DNA of 64,000 nucleotides, from positions 62,001-126,000 of the forward strand of contig JBCBNV010000002.1 in NCBI GenBank assembly GCA_039821605.1. Direction: 5' to 3'. Every line of letters begins with the position of its first letter. The stretch's first letter is position 1. Positions 33,443 to 42,403 of the stretch are shown here, in pieces. Below the pieces are notes generated by a model that saw nothing but the letters and a program-made list of their open reading frames with translations, did not search any database and was not told the DNA's origin. The translations under genes and the position numbers were made by a program. The stretch is from CALBPI01 sp039821605. Its GTDB lineage: Bacteria > Pseudomonadota > Gammaproteobacteria > Steroidobacterales > Woeseiaceae.

Positions 33443-34853
33443 TACGGACAACCCACGCGCCACGATTCTCGTCGTCGAGGACGACGCCGACCTGTCCGAA
33501 GCGCTGTGCGCGACGCTGACCGAAGCCGGTTACCGCGTGCTCGCCGCGACCGATGGCAGTGCGGCGTTGGCCCTCGCCAGCGAGCACCCCGTGCAGCTCG
33601 TAGTCAGTGACGTACAAATGCAGCCCATGGACGGGCTGGAGCTGCTGGGGGGCATCCGCGACCAGCATCCGGGACTGCCCGTGATCCTCATGACGGCCTA
33701 CGCAAGCGTCCCGCGCGCCGTGGCCGCCATGCAACTCGGGGCGGAGACCTACCTCGTCAAGCCGTTCGAAACGCGGGAGCTGATCGATACCGTGTCGCGC
33801 ACGCTGTCGCGGCACCGGTCGTTGTCGGTGACGGGTGTCGACACGGGCGCCGTTGTCTGCGGTGACGCCGACACCGTGAGCCTGCTGGGCATTGCAGCAC
33901 GTGTGGCGAACTGCGACGCGACAGTGTTGCTGTCGGGTGAGAGCGGTGCGGGCAAGGAAGTGTTCGCGCGCTTTATTCACAACCGCTCGCCGCGCGCCCA
34001 AAAGCCCTGGGTCGCGATCAATTGCGCGGCCATTCCCGAGCAGATGCTCGAGGCCACACTGTTCGGTTACGAACGCGGTGCGTTTACGGGCGCGCAGCAG
34101 GCGCGGCCCGGCAAGTTTGAACAGGCCGACGGCGGCACGCTGCTGCTCGACGAAATCAGCGAGATGGACCTGGGCCTGCAGGCCAAGCTGCTGCGAGTGC
34201 TGCAGGAACGCGAGGTGGAGCGACTGGGTGCCACGCGCAGCAAGTCCGTCGACGTCCGCGTGTTGGCAACCACCAATAGGAACCTCGCGGCAGAAGTCGA
34301 GGCGGGGCGATTCCGCGAAGACCTTTACTACCGGCTCAACGTGTTCCCGCTGCACATTCCACCGCTGCGCGAGCGTCGTGGCGATGTGCTGCCGCTGTTT
34401 CGCCACTTCCTGACGCGCTATTGCGAAGGCCGGCGCGCGCGCCCGACGCTGACGTCGAGGGCAGAGAAGCGGCTTCTGGCGCACCCGTGGCCGGGCAACG
34501 TTCGCGAACTCGACAACCTTGTGCAACGCATCCTGATCCTTCTCGCCAGCGACGCCATTACCGATTCGGATCTCAAATTCGAAACGGTGGGCGCTGCGCC
34601 CGGGCACACGGCAACGCCCGCGCCGGTGGTAGTCGCGGCGGCAGCAGGCGACCTGCGCCACGACCTGCGCGACGAAGAACGCCGCCGCATCGTCGACGCG
34701 CTCGAGGCCGGCTCCGGCAACCGAACCGAAGCGGCACGCGCTCTGGGCATCAGCCCACGCACGCTGCGCTACAAGATCGCCCGCCTGCGAGAAGCGGGCT
34801 ACACGATTCCCGACCGACAGCCGCGTTACGGCGCGCGCCCGTCGGTGGCCTGA
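33435..34853 (+). CDS. fleR: FleR/FlrC sigma-54 response regulator
   Basis: NtrC-family activator of class III (hook/rod) flagellar promoters. The product is 472 residues from ATG 33435. Receiver with D59 in VVSDVQMQPMDG and K in YLVKPFE; AAA+ domain with GESGAGKE, LFGYERGAFTGA and GGTLLLDEISE; Fis-type HTH GNRTEAARALGISPRTLRYK. An open frame extends upstream within fleS but is not used. The sigma-54 sites before flgB and fliL are likely targets. Confidence 0.94.
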   Translation: MSDTDNPRATILVVEDDADLSEALCATLTEAGYRVLAATDGSAALALASEHPVQLVVSDVQMQPMDGLELLGGIRDQHPGLPVILMTAYASVPRAVAAMQLGAETYLVKPFETRELIDTVSRTLSRHRSLSVTGVDTGAVVCGDADTVSLLGIAARVANCDATVLLSGESGAGKEVFARFIHNRSPRAQKPWVAINCAAIPEQMLEATLFGYERGAFTGAQQARPGKFEQADGGTLLLDEISEMDLGLQAKLLRVLQEREVERLGATRSKSVDVRVLATTNRNLAAEVEAGRFREDLYYRLNVFPLHIPPLRERRGDVLPLFRHFLTRYCEGRRARPTLTSRAEKRLLAHPWPGNVRELDNLVQRILILLASDAITDSDLKFETVGAAPGHTATPAPVVVAAAAGDLRHDLRDEERRRIVDALEAGSGNRTEAARALGISPRTLRYKIARLREAGYTIPDRQPRYGARPSVA

Positions 34854-34862
34854 GGACAGACC

Positions 34863-35183
34863 ATGAACGAGATCAGCTCAGCCAACCTGCTTTCCAAAAT
34901 CCGCGAGCTCAATGCACAGCTCGACGGTGTGGGATCCGCCGCACCCGCCCAGGTCGACGGACCCAGCTTCACGTCGGTGCTCTCGAAGTCGATCAATACC
35001 GTCAACGACGCGCAGCAGACGGCTGGGGCACAGGCGGCCGCCTATGAAGCCGGTGACCCCAGCGCTGACCTGACCCAGGTCATGATTTCGCTGCAGAAAG
35101 CGAGCCTTTCATTCCAGGCGATGACCGAGGTGCGCAACAAGCTCGTCAACGCCTACCAGGAAGTCATGAACATGCCCGTGTAG
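34863..35183 (+). CDS. fliE: flagellar MS-ring/rod adaptor FliE
   Basis: FliE links the MS ring to the rod; 106 residues. The C-terminal signature DPSADLTQVMISLQKASLSF followed by QAMTEVRNKLVNAYQEVMNM is diagnostic. It starts 9 bases after fleR, heading fliEFGHIJ. I see no separate sigma-54 site before it, so it may depend on read-through from fleS. Confidence 0.95.
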   Translation: MNEISSANLLSKIRELNAQLDGVGSAAPAQVDGPSFTSVLSKSINTVNDAQQTAGAQAAAYEAGDPSADLTQVMISLQKASLSFQAMTEVRNKLVNAYQEVMNMPV

Positions 35184-35220
35184 CGGGCCCGCTATGAACA
35201 GAGCATCAGGAACCGCGTAG

Positions 35221-36885
35221 ATGGAAGCGACCGTAACCACCACTGAGATTCAGACCGCCGCCGTGCCGCAAATACAGCTCGGCAACGTGCTGCAGATCCC
35301 GGCCGTGCGCCAGGTGTTGCTGCTGGTTGGCGTGGCGCTGGCCGTCGCCGCAGGCGTGGCCGTGGTCATCTGGTCGCAAAAGCCCGAGTACCGGTCATTG
35401 TACTCGGGGCTCGAACAACGCGAGGCGGCAGCCGTCGTCGACGCGCTGCGCAACGCCGGCGTTGAATACGACATCGCAGACAGCGGTGCCATCCTCGTAC
35501 CCGCCGACCAGCTGCAGAGCGCACGCATGCAGCTGGCCTCTCAGGGTCTGGGTCTGTCGCAGGGTGGCATGGACGACATGGGTGATTCGTCGAGTTTCGG
35601 CGTCAGCCAGTTCATGGAAACCGCACGCTACCAGCACGCGCTCGAAGCCGAGCTGTCGCAGACGATCAAGTCGCTGCGCGCGGTGCAGGAAGCCCGCGTG
35701 CACCTCGCGATCCCAAAGGAATCGGCCTTCATTCGCGACCGGCAGCGCCCGAGCGCGTCGGTGCTGTTGCAGCTCTACGGCGGGCAGCAACTCGAAGCAG
35801 GACAGGCAGAGTCCATCGTCAACCTCGTCGCCAGCAGCATTCCCAACATGGCACCCACAGACGTCACGCTCATTGACCAGTTCGGCACCTTGTTGTCGAG
35901 CGACGGTGAGATGGAAGACGACGCCATGACGGCCAACCAGTTCAAGATGACGCGCGAGTTCGAAGCCGACTACCGCCGCCGCATCGAGGCCATCCTCATC
36001 CCGCTGCTGGGTCACGGCAACGTTCGCGCCGAGGTCACCGCCAGCCTCGACTTTACGGTGGTCGAGGCCACGACCGAGGCTTTCGACCCGGCGTCGCAAG
36101 TGGTGCGCAGCGAACAGATCAACGAACAGCAGCGCCAGGCCAACGATGCGTTGGCGGGCGGTGTACCCGGCGCGCTGACCAACACGCCGCCCGAGGCGGG
36201 CGGCTTGGCGGCCGACCCGGCCGACGCGGCCAACACGCTCAACTCGTCGCGCAGCGCGACCCGCAATTTCGAAATGGACCGCACGATTTCCCGTACGCGC
36301 AGCCCGTCGAGCCGTATCCAGCGCCTGTCCGTTGCCGTCATCGTCGACGAAGGCGCACTGGCGGGACCCGAGGCGCCCTCGGGAACCGGCGCGGCGCCGG
36401 CCGACGGTGCAACGGCAGAGGCAGGCGCGGCGGAGCCGCTCAGCCTGGCCGAGATTGAGGCGCTCGTCCGCGAAGCCGTGGGCTATGACGAAGCACGCGG
36501 CGATTCCGTCGGCGTGGTTGTGGCGCCGTTCCGCCCTGTGCCCGTCATGGAACCGGGTGAGGGCCCCGCGATTTGGGAGCAACCCATTGTGCGCGAGATC
36601 GGCAAGCAGGCCGGCGGCGTGCTGCTCGTGCTGGTGCTGGCGTTCGGCATCGTACGACCGATGCTCAAGAGCATCCTGACACCGTCCGCACCGGGTGGCG
36701 GACTGAACACGCTGCTGCCCAGCGACGCCGATGGCGGCGGTCGCGTGGCGGGGCAGCTCGATGCGCCCAGTGCGCCAGGCCTCTCCTATCAGGAGAAGGT
36801 CGCGGCCGCCCGCAACATCACGGGCCACGACCCCGCGCGCGTCGCGCAGGTGGTCCGCAAGTGGATCGACGACAGTGGCGAGTGA
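35221..36885 (+). CDS. fliF: flagellar MS-ring protein FliF
   Basis: Inner-membrane MS-ring subunit, 554 residues. Two membrane spans are visible (about 36-57, VLLLVGVALAVAAGVAVVIW; about 462-480, GGVLLVLVLAFGIVRPML) flanking the periplasmic ring-building motifs. YRSLYSGLEQREAAAVVDAL near the N-terminus and ARVHLAIPKESAFIRDRQRP are FliF signatures. The C-terminal tail binds FliG. Its last codons overlap the fliG GTG start. Confidence 0.96.
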   Translation: MEATVTTTEIQTAAVPQIQLGNVLQIPAVRQVLLLVGVALAVAAGVAVVIWSQKPEYRSLYSGLEQREAAAVVDALRNAGVEYDIADSGAILVPADQLQSARMQLASQGLGLSQGGMDDMGDSSSFGVSQFMETARYQHALEAELSQTIKSLRAVQEARVHLAIPKESAFIRDRQRPSASVLLQLYGGQQLEAGQAESIVNLVASSIPNMAPTDVTLIDQFGTLLSSDGEMEDDAMTANQFKMTREFEADYRRRIEAILIPLLGHGNVRAEVTASLDFTVVEATTEAFDPASQVVRSEQINEQQRQANDALAGGVPGALTNTPPEAGGLAADPADAANTLNSSRSATRNFEMDRTISRTRSPSSRIQRLSVAVIVDEGALAGPEAPSGTGAAPADGATAEAGAAEPLSLAEIEALVREAVGYDEARGDSVGVVVAPFRPVPVMEPGEGPAIWEQPIVREIGKQAGGVLLVLVLAFGIVRPMLKSILTPSAPGGGLNTLLPSDADGGGRVAGQLDAPSAPGLSYQEKVAAARNITGHDPARVAQVVRKWIDDSGE

Positions 36886-37882
36886 CGAGAACAGCATCTC
36901 GGGTACGGAGCGCGCTGCGATCCTGCTCATGTCGCTGGGCGAGGAGGAGGCCTCCCAGGTGCTCAAGCACATGAAGCCCAAGGAAGTGCAGGCCGTCGGT
37001 GTCGCCATGGCGGGGCTCAAGAACGTGACCCGCGAGACGGCCGATGAGGTGCTCTCGACATTCGTCACGACGGTCGACGACGCCGCGTCGTTCGGCGTGG
37101 GCACCGAAGACTACATCCGCAAGGTGCTCACGAACGCGTTTGGTGCCAACAAGGCCGACGCGTTTATCGACCGTATTCTCGTCGACGGCGACGCGAGCGG
37201 GTTCGACACACTGCAGTGGATGAGCGCGGAGTCGATTGCCGAGCTCGTGCGCGACGAGCACCCGCAGATCATCGCGATCGTGTTGTCCTACCTCGAAGCC
37301 GAACAGGCGGCCGAAGTGCTCGCCAATTTCGAGGACGCGTTGCGCGCCGAGGTCGTGATGCGCGTGGCGCGCCTCGACGATGTGCAGCAGAGCGCGTTGG
37401 CAGAGATCGAGTCACTGATCGCTGCCAAGTCGTCGAACATCACGGTGTCGCGCACCTCCAAGGTCGGCGGCGACCGCGTTGCCGCGGGCATCGTCAACGC
37501 TCTCAACAACGCCGACGGCGAGGCGGTACTCGAACAGATCAACCTCGCCAACCCGGATCTCGGCAACCGGATCGCCGAGATGATGTTCGTCTTCGACAGC
37601 CTGCTCAACGTTGACGACCGCGGTATCCAGACGCTGCTGCGCGAGGTGTCCAACGACCGCCTCGTCATTGCGCTCAAAGGCGCCGACCCGGCCGTGCAGA
37701 GAAAGATTTTCCAGAACATGTCCAAGCGCGCCGCCGCACTGCTCGAGGAAGACATGGAGGCCCGCGGTCCCATGAAGCTGTCCGACGTCGAAGCGGCGCA
37801 GAAAGAAATCCTGGAAGTCGCGCGCCGTCTCGCCGACAACGGCGACATCAACCTGGGCGACAGCGACGATGAATATGTCTGA
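36875..37882 (+). CDS. fliG: flagellar motor switch protein FliG
   Basis: Rotor/switch protein that couples to the stator; 335 residues from GTG 36875, matching the usual length of about 331. N-terminal AAILLMSLGEEEASQVLKHM, middle EHPQIIAIVLSYLEAEQAAE and C-terminal FDSLLNVDDRGIQTLLREVS followed by RLVIALKGADPAVQRKIFQN (charged torque helix) are all typical. The start lies within the fliF end (11-base overlap), and the stop region overlaps fliH. Confidence 0.96.
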   Translation: MASDENSISGTERAAILLMSLGEEEASQVLKHMKPKEVQAVGVAMAGLKNVTRETADEVLSTFVTTVDDAASFGVGTEDYIRKVLTNAFGANKADAFIDRILVDGDASGFDTLQWMSAESIAELVRDEHPQIIAIVLSYLEAEQAAEVLANFEDALRAEVVMRVARLDDVQQSALAEIESLIAAKSSNITVSRTSKVGGDRVAAGIVNALNNADGEAVLEQINLANPDLGNRIAEMMFVFDSLLNVDDRGIQTLLREVSNDRLVIALKGADPAVQRKIFQNMSKRAAALLEEDMEARGPMKLSDVEAAQKEILEVARRLADNGDINLGDSDDEYV

Positions 37883-38492
37883 GTCCGGCGCCGAAGATCG
37901 CTGGCAGGCGCCCGACTTTCCGCGGTCGGGCATGCTCACGGCTGCCGACCTCGAGCAACTGCAGCAGCAAGCCTACGAAGAAGCGCGCGCCGATGGTATG
38001 CGCAAAGGGCTCGAAGAGGGCCGCGAACAGGGGCTTGCTGAGGCCGCACGCGAACTCGAGGCACGTCGCGACTTGCTCGAGGCAACGCTGGCTCACCTCG
38101 CGGCACCGCTGGACGAACTCGACGACGCGCTCGAGGCGCAGCTCGCCCGCATGGTCACCGTCATGGTCGGCCGCATGTTCAAGCGCCAGCTCGAACTCGA
38201 TCCTGACAGCATTGTGGGTCTCGTTCGTGATGCCGTGGCGTTGCTGCCCGTGACCGCGTCGCAGATATCCGTGCACCTGCACCCCGAGGACGCCGAACGG
38301 CTCGAGGCCACCATGGGCCGCGATGCGAGCTCCGATGACGAGTCCGCCAGCGCGCGTTGGCGCATTGTTCACGACGCCGCGCTGACGCGGGGCGGCTGCC
38401 ACATTTCGAGCGAGAGCTCCAACATTGATGCGCGCGTCGAATCCCGGATCGCAACCATGGTTAACGCGCTCATGGGAGACCAGCGCCAGTGA
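37869..38492 (+). CDS. fliH: flagellar export regulator FliH
   Basis: FliH binds the FliI ATPase and links it to the C ring. The 207-residue product has an N-terminal polar part and a helix rich in small/charged repeats (EEARADGMRKGLEEGREQGL). The C-terminal domain contains VTVMVGRMFKRQLELDPDSI and GGCHISSESSNIDARVESRI, as in FliH/YscL. ATG 37869 overlaps fliG; ATG 37875 is an alternative. Its stop overlaps the fliI GTG. Confidence 0.93.
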   Translation: MNMSESGAEDRWQAPDFPRSGMLTAADLEQLQQQAYEEARADGMRKGLEEGREQGLAEAARELEARRDLLEATLAHLAAPLDELDDALEAQLARMVTVMVGRMFKRQLELDPDSIVGLVRDAVALLPVTASQISVHLHPEDAERLEATMGRDASSDDESASARWRIVHDAALTRGGCHISSESSNIDARVESRIATMVNALMGDQRQ

Positions 38493-39889
38493 GTGTTGCG
38501 GCCGAAACGGTACGCAATGCCAGCTCTAGCACGGTCGGGCGACGGCTCGAGCAGCGGCTGCGCGACGTCGAGTCGCGCCCGGAGATCGTGGTTGAAGGCG
38601 TCTTGCGCCGCACTGTCGGTCTGACGCTGGAAGCTGAGGGCGTGTCGGCCGCGGTCGGCGCGCACTGCGAAGTACTGGCCGACGACGGGCGCAGCATCGA
38701 TGCCGAAGTCGTGGGCTTCGCGGGCGAGAGGCTGTTTCTCATGCCTGCCGAAGACCTGCATGGCATCGCGCCCAACGCGCGCGTCATTCCAGGTCCGGCC
38801 ACGCGGCACATTCCCGTGGGTGACGACATGCTTGGGCGTGTCATCGACGGCCGCGGCCGGCCGCTCGATGGCGGGCCGCGCATTCGCGGTGACGCTGTGG
38901 TGAATCTGAATCCCGAGCCGCTCAATCCGCTGACGCGCCAGCCGATTTCGGAACCGCTCGACGTGGGCGTTCGCGCCATCAACTCGATGCTGCCCGTTGG
39001 CCGCGGTCAGCGCATGGGCCTGTTCGCGGGCTCAGGTGTCGGCAAGAGTATGCTGCTCGGCATGATGACGCGCTTCACGGAGGCCGACATCATTGTTGTC
39101 GGACTGATCGGCGAACGTGGCCGCGAGGTCAAGGAGTTCGTCGACGAGACGCTGGGCACAGACGGCCTGTCGCGCGCCATCGTCGTGGCGAGCCCGGCCG
39201 ATGACCCACCGCTCATGCGGTTGCAGGGCGCAGCACTTGCGACGGCCGTCGCCGAGTATTTCCGCGACCAGGGCAAGCGCGTGCTGTTGCTCATGGACTC
39301 GCTGACCCGGTTTGCTCAGGCCCAGCGTGAGATCGCACTCGCCATTGGTGAGCCGCCCGCGACGAAAGGCTACCCGCCTTCCGTCTTCGCCAAGCTGCCG
39401 CAGCTCGTCGAACGCGCAGGCAACGGCGCGGCGGGCAGTGGCTCGATTACGGCGATCTACACAGTGTTGGCCGAGGGTGACGATCAGAACGATCCCATCG
39501 TCGACGCGGCGCGCGCCATCCTCGATGGCCACATCGTGCTGTCGCGCTCACTGGCCGAGGCTGGCCACTACCCGGCGATCGATGTCGAGGCGTCCGTAAC
39601 GCGCGCCATGATGCAGATCACGAGTGAGGCACAGCGCGAACAGGTGCTGACACTGCGCCAGTCGATCTCGAGCTACCAGCAGAATGCCGACCTGCTTGCC
39701 ATCGGTGCCTATCAGCCCGGCGCGAACCCCGAGGTCGATGCGGCGATCGCGCTGTGGCCAGAGGTGCAGCAGTTCCTGCGGCAACGCCCCGATGAACAGG
39801 TCACGCGCGCCGAGAGTCTCGAGGGCCTCGCCGCACTTGCAGGTCGCGGTGAAGACCCGAACACGGTTGCCGCCGCGGCCGCCGGATGA
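38489..39889 (+). CDS. fliI: flagellum-specific export ATPase FliI
   Basis: F1-beta-like ATPase of the flagellar export apparatus, 466 residues. Walker A in MGLFAGSGVGKSMLLGMMTR, Walker B in VLLLMDSLTRFAQAQREIAL, and the export-ATPase motif ATKGYPPSVFAKLPQLVERA are present. GTG 38489 overlaps the fliH stop. It is flanked by fliH and fliJ, its partners. Confidence 0.97.
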   Translation: MSVAAETVRNASSSTVGRRLEQRLRDVESRPEIVVEGVLRRTVGLTLEAEGVSAAVGAHCEVLADDGRSIDAEVVGFAGERLFLMPAEDLHGIAPNARVIPGPATRHIPVGDDMLGRVIDGRGRPLDGGPRIRGDAVVNLNPEPLNPLTRQPISEPLDVGVRAINSMLPVGRGQRMGLFAGSGVGKSMLLGMMTRFTEADIIVVGLIGERGREVKEFVDETLGTDGLSRAIVVASPADDPPLMRLQGAALATAVAEYFRDQGKRVLLLMDSLTRFAQAQREIALAIGEPPATKGYPPSVFAKLPQLVERAGNGAAGSGSITAIYTVLAEGDDQNDPIVDAARAILDGHIVLSRSLAEAGHYPAIDVEASVTRAMMQITSEAQREQVLTLRQSISSYQQNADLLAIGAYQPGANPEVDAAIALWPEVQQFLRQRPDEQVTRAESLEGLAALAGRGEDPNTVAAAAAG

Positions 39890-39903
39890 TGGGGGCCTGA
39901 TGC

Positions 39904-40344
39904 ATGCGTGATCGACTGCAACGCCTCGGCCCCGTGAAGAAACACGCCGAGCGCGAAGAGCAAACAGCAGCCGAAGCATTGGCCGAAGTGAATGCGGCAG
40001 TGGCCGGGGCACGCAAAACGCTCGAGGAACTCGAGCAGTACCGCACGGGCTATCACGACATCAGTCGCGAGCAGGCGTCGTGGCACGGCGCCCACTGGCA
40101 CGACTACCACACCTTCCTGTCGCGGCTTGATCAGGCCATTGCGGCGCAGCGCGACGTCGTGGCCACGGTGGATCAGCGCCGGCTTGCAGTGCTCCGTATG
40201 TGGCAGGACAAACGCCGACGGAGTCGCTCGCTCGAACAGCTCACGGTGCGACTCAAGGAAGAGGCGCGTGTGCGGGCCGAAGCCGCGCAACAGAAGATTG
40301 ATGACGCCATGGCGCTCTCGCGCGTGCTTCGGCGGCAGCCGTGA
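39904..40344 (+). CDS. fliJ: flagellar export protein FliJ
   Basis: Coiled-coil stalk protein that docks into the FliI ring. The 146-residue product is one long antiparallel coiled coil, with MRDRLQRLGPVKKHAEREEQ and LDQAIAAQRDVVATVDQRRL. The ATG at 39904 is 14 bases after fliI. Primary sequence of FliJ is poorly conserved, but length, helix content and position agree. Confidence 0.9.
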   Translation: MRDRLQRLGPVKKHAEREEQTAAEALAEVNAAVAGARKTLEELEQYRTGYHDISREQASWHGAHWHDYHTFLSRLDQAIAAQRDVVATVDQRRLAVLRMWQDKRRRSRSLEQLTVRLKEEARVRAEAAQQKIDDAMALSRVLRRQP

Positions 40345-40350
40345 CCGGCT

Positions 40351-40366
40351 TGGCACGATAGCTGCA
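40351..40366 (+). promoter_or_regulatory. sigma-54-like promoter of fliK
   Basis: TGGCACG-ATAG-CTGCA: a perfect -24 element and a -12 element with C instead of T in TTGC. It lies 84 bases before the fliK start in a 105-base gap, so fliK probably has its own weaker sigma-54 promoter. Confidence 0.6.
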
Positions 40367-40449
40367 AAGCTGCACAACAGATACGGCACGGAACAGGCAC
40401 CGCCAGCCCGACAACGGGCGGGCGCGGCAACACGGAAAGGAGCAGCCTG

Positions 40450-41706
40450 ATGACCACAGCGACCGATTCACCTCTGCTGGCCCTGCTGGGCAAAGGCGCC
40501 ACAGGCCCTGCAAAGCCTGACGTTGCGGACGTGGATGACAAGCGAGCGTTGGACGCCGCGCTCGAGTTTGCGGCCCTGCTGCTCGACGCCGGTGGCCTCG
40601 ATGCGCAATCGGTCGGGCAACCGCCGGGCGGCAACCTCTTGCCGGTCGAGGATGGCAAGGCCTTGCCGGGCGCAATTCCAGTCGTCGTGCCGATCAAGGA
40701 CGGCGCCTCGCTTGCGGGTGACGTCGATCCTCTCGCCGAGGGTGTGCCGGACGAGGTGCTCGATCCGATCATCAACGAGCCGCTCGGCAATGCCCTGGGC
40801 GGGACCGTCGCCGACGAGATTCGCTCTGCGCAGGCTCAGCCAGCGGTGCTGCAACGTCCCGTACCGGCGGGCGAGTCGACCAACCTGGCGCCTGTGCGCA
40901 GTGTTGCGATCGAGAACAAGGCAGACGCACGCAGGGCTGAGGTCACCGTCGTCGACGGCCTCAAGGCTGACGTCGCGTCGTCTGGCCCGACCGGCAATCA
41001 GGCCGCGAACGCCGACGCCAAGGCGGCCGCGGCGCGTTCGGACGTCTTGCTTGGTACTGAGACGGTGCGCACTTCCACCGCGCCGGCGCTCGCCGCTGCC
41101 GGTCGGGCTGCCAACCGCGCAGTGTCGGGACCGCGGGCCATTGAAGCGACGAGTGGCGCACGCGCCGAGCCCGCACGTCTCGACGCGCTCGTTGGCGCGC
41201 TCACGCCGCTGCGTGACGCAGTGGGCACGGCACCACAGACGCCAAGTGCTGTGCCGCAGCTCGCAGGTCCGGATCTCATGCCGGGTGAGGGCGGTTGGGG
41301 CCGACAGTTCGCCGAGCGCGTTGGCTGGGTCATCCAGGCGCGCTTGCCGCAGGCTCAGCTGACGCTGAACCCGGAACACCTGGGTCCCATCGAGATGGCC
41401 ATCGAAGTGGAGGAAGCACAGGCCCGCGTGCAGTTCACTGCGGCGCACGCGGTCACACGAGACGCCATCGAGCAGAGCCTCCCGCGCCTTCGGGAAATGC
41501 TCGAGCAGCAAGGCCTCGAGTTGTCGCAGGCCGACGTCAGCGCGGATTCGGGCGCAGGCGGCACGGGGCGGGAGCCTCAGGATACGGAGCACATGGGTGC
41601 GCCAGGGGCGCAGGCTGATGCCGACGCAGCGGACCGCGGCGAGACGCCCGTGTCCGAGCGCGTGGTCCGATTGCGGACGCGCGGCCTCATCGACACCTTC
41701 GTCTGA
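40450..41706 (+). CDS. fliK: flagellar hook-length control protein FliK
   Basis: FliK measures hook length and switches export specificity at FlhB. The 418-residue product has a low-complexity, Ala/Asp-rich N-terminal ruler (about 1-275). The C-terminal FliK domain is WGRQFAERVGWVIQARLPQA, QLTLNPEHLGPIEMAIEVEE, VQFTAAHAVTRDAIEQSLPR and LREMLEQQGLELSQADVS. The latter block is diagnostic. It is preceded by its own sigma-54-like site. Confidence 0.93.
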   Translation: MTTATDSPLLALLGKGATGPAKPDVADVDDKRALDAALEFAALLLDAGGLDAQSVGQPPGGNLLPVEDGKALPGAIPVVVPIKDGASLAGDVDPLAEGVPDEVLDPIINEPLGNALGGTVADEIRSAQAQPAVLQRPVPAGESTNLAPVRSVAIENKADARRAEVTVVDGLKADVASSGPTGNQAANADAKAAAARSDVLLGTETVRTSTAPALAAAGRAANRAVSGPRAIEATSGARAEPARLDALVGALTPLRDAVGTAPQTPSAVPQLAGPDLMPGEGGWGRQFAERVGWVIQARLPQAQLTLNPEHLGPIEMAIEVEEAQARVQFTAAHAVTRDAIEQSLPRLREMLEQQGLELSQADVSADSGAGGTGREPQDTEHMGAPGAQADADAADRGETPVSERVVRLRTRGLIDTFV

Positions 41707-41740
41707 TTTCTGACGCCTGCTGCCTGGCACCCGCCACAGC

Positions 41741-41754
41741 GACGAAAATCCGTC
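41741..41754 (+). promoter_or_regulatory. candidate activator site upstream of fliL
   Basis: GACG-AAAATC-CGTC, a 14-base dyad, 55 bases upstream of the fliL -24 element. It shares GACG and the AAAAT core with the site 66 bases upstream of the fleS promoter. The bound activator (FleQ or FleR) is inference. Confidence 0.4.
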
Positions 41755-41809
41755 ACTCGGCTAGATCGGAAATGCCTTAAATAGCTGAAAAAGAACGATA
41801 TATAGGGTT

Positions 41810-41825
41810 TGGCACGCCCTTTGCT
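41810..41825 (+). promoter_or_regulatory. sigma-54 promoter of the fliL operon
   Basis: TGGCACG-CCCT-TTGCT, an exact -24/-12 consensus. Transcription should begin near 41836, which rules out the ATG at 41828 as the fliL start. Confidence 0.88.
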
Positions 41826-41875
41826 TTATGTCTCTCAGGAATCAACTGCGGCACCGGCCGCGATTCGGAGACGAC

Positions 41876-42403
41876 ATGGAAGAAGAAACCACGGAAGAAG
41901 AAGCGCCAAAAGGCGGCAAAGGCAAGATCATGATCATTGCCGGCGGCGCCATCGCGCTGCTCGCGGTGGGCGTATTCCTGGGCCCAATGGTGCAGGGCAT
42001 GATGGGCGGCGAGCCCGAGACGGAGTTGGCAGAGGGCGAGGCTGATGTCGAAGCCGAAGCTGCAGCCGAGCCGAAGGGCAAGGACGCGATCTACCAGGGC
42101 ATCCACCCGCCTCTGCTCATCAACTTCGTGGACGAGCGCGGCAAAGGACGTTTTCTTCAGATCTCGCTCGAGTTGCTGACGCGTGACGAGGCGGTTGTCG
42201 AGGCGATCAAGGCGCACGCGCCCGTCATTCGCAACAACCTCATCCTGCTCTACGGCGACGTTCAGTACGGCGACGTCTCGACGCGCGATGGCAAGGCCAA
42301 AATGCTCGAGATGGCGCTCGAAGAGATCAACAAGATCCTGACCGAGCAGACGGGTAAGGCCGGCGTTGAGGCCGTCTACTTCACCAACCTCGTGGTGCAG
42401 TAA
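41876..42403 (+). CDS. fliL: flagellar basal-body protein FliL
   Basis: Single-span inner-membrane protein that supports the stator. The product is 175 residues from ATG 41876 (MEEETTEEEAPKGGKGK) with GGAG upstream. The transmembrane segment IMIIAGGAIALLAVGVFLGP spans about residues 18-38, then comes an acidic linker and the periplasmic domain with PPLLINFVDERGKGRFLQIS and LEMALEEINKILTEQTGKAG. The frame is open to ATG 41828, but that codon lies upstream of the predicted transcription start. The stop overlaps the fliM ATG by one base. Confidence 0.93.
   Translation: MEEETTEEEAPKGGKGKIMIIAGGAIALLAVGVFLGPMVQGMMGGEPETELAEGEADVEAEAAAEPKGKDAIYQGIHPPLLINFVDERGKGRFLQISLELLTRDEAVVEAIKAHAPVIRNNLILLYGDVQYGDVSTRDGKAKMLEMALEEINKILTEQTGKAGVEAVYFTNLVVQ

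Noticed and set aside
41828..41875. Earlier ATG for fliL
   Set aside because: It lies upstream of the predicted transcription start of the exact sigma-54 site at 41810-41825.
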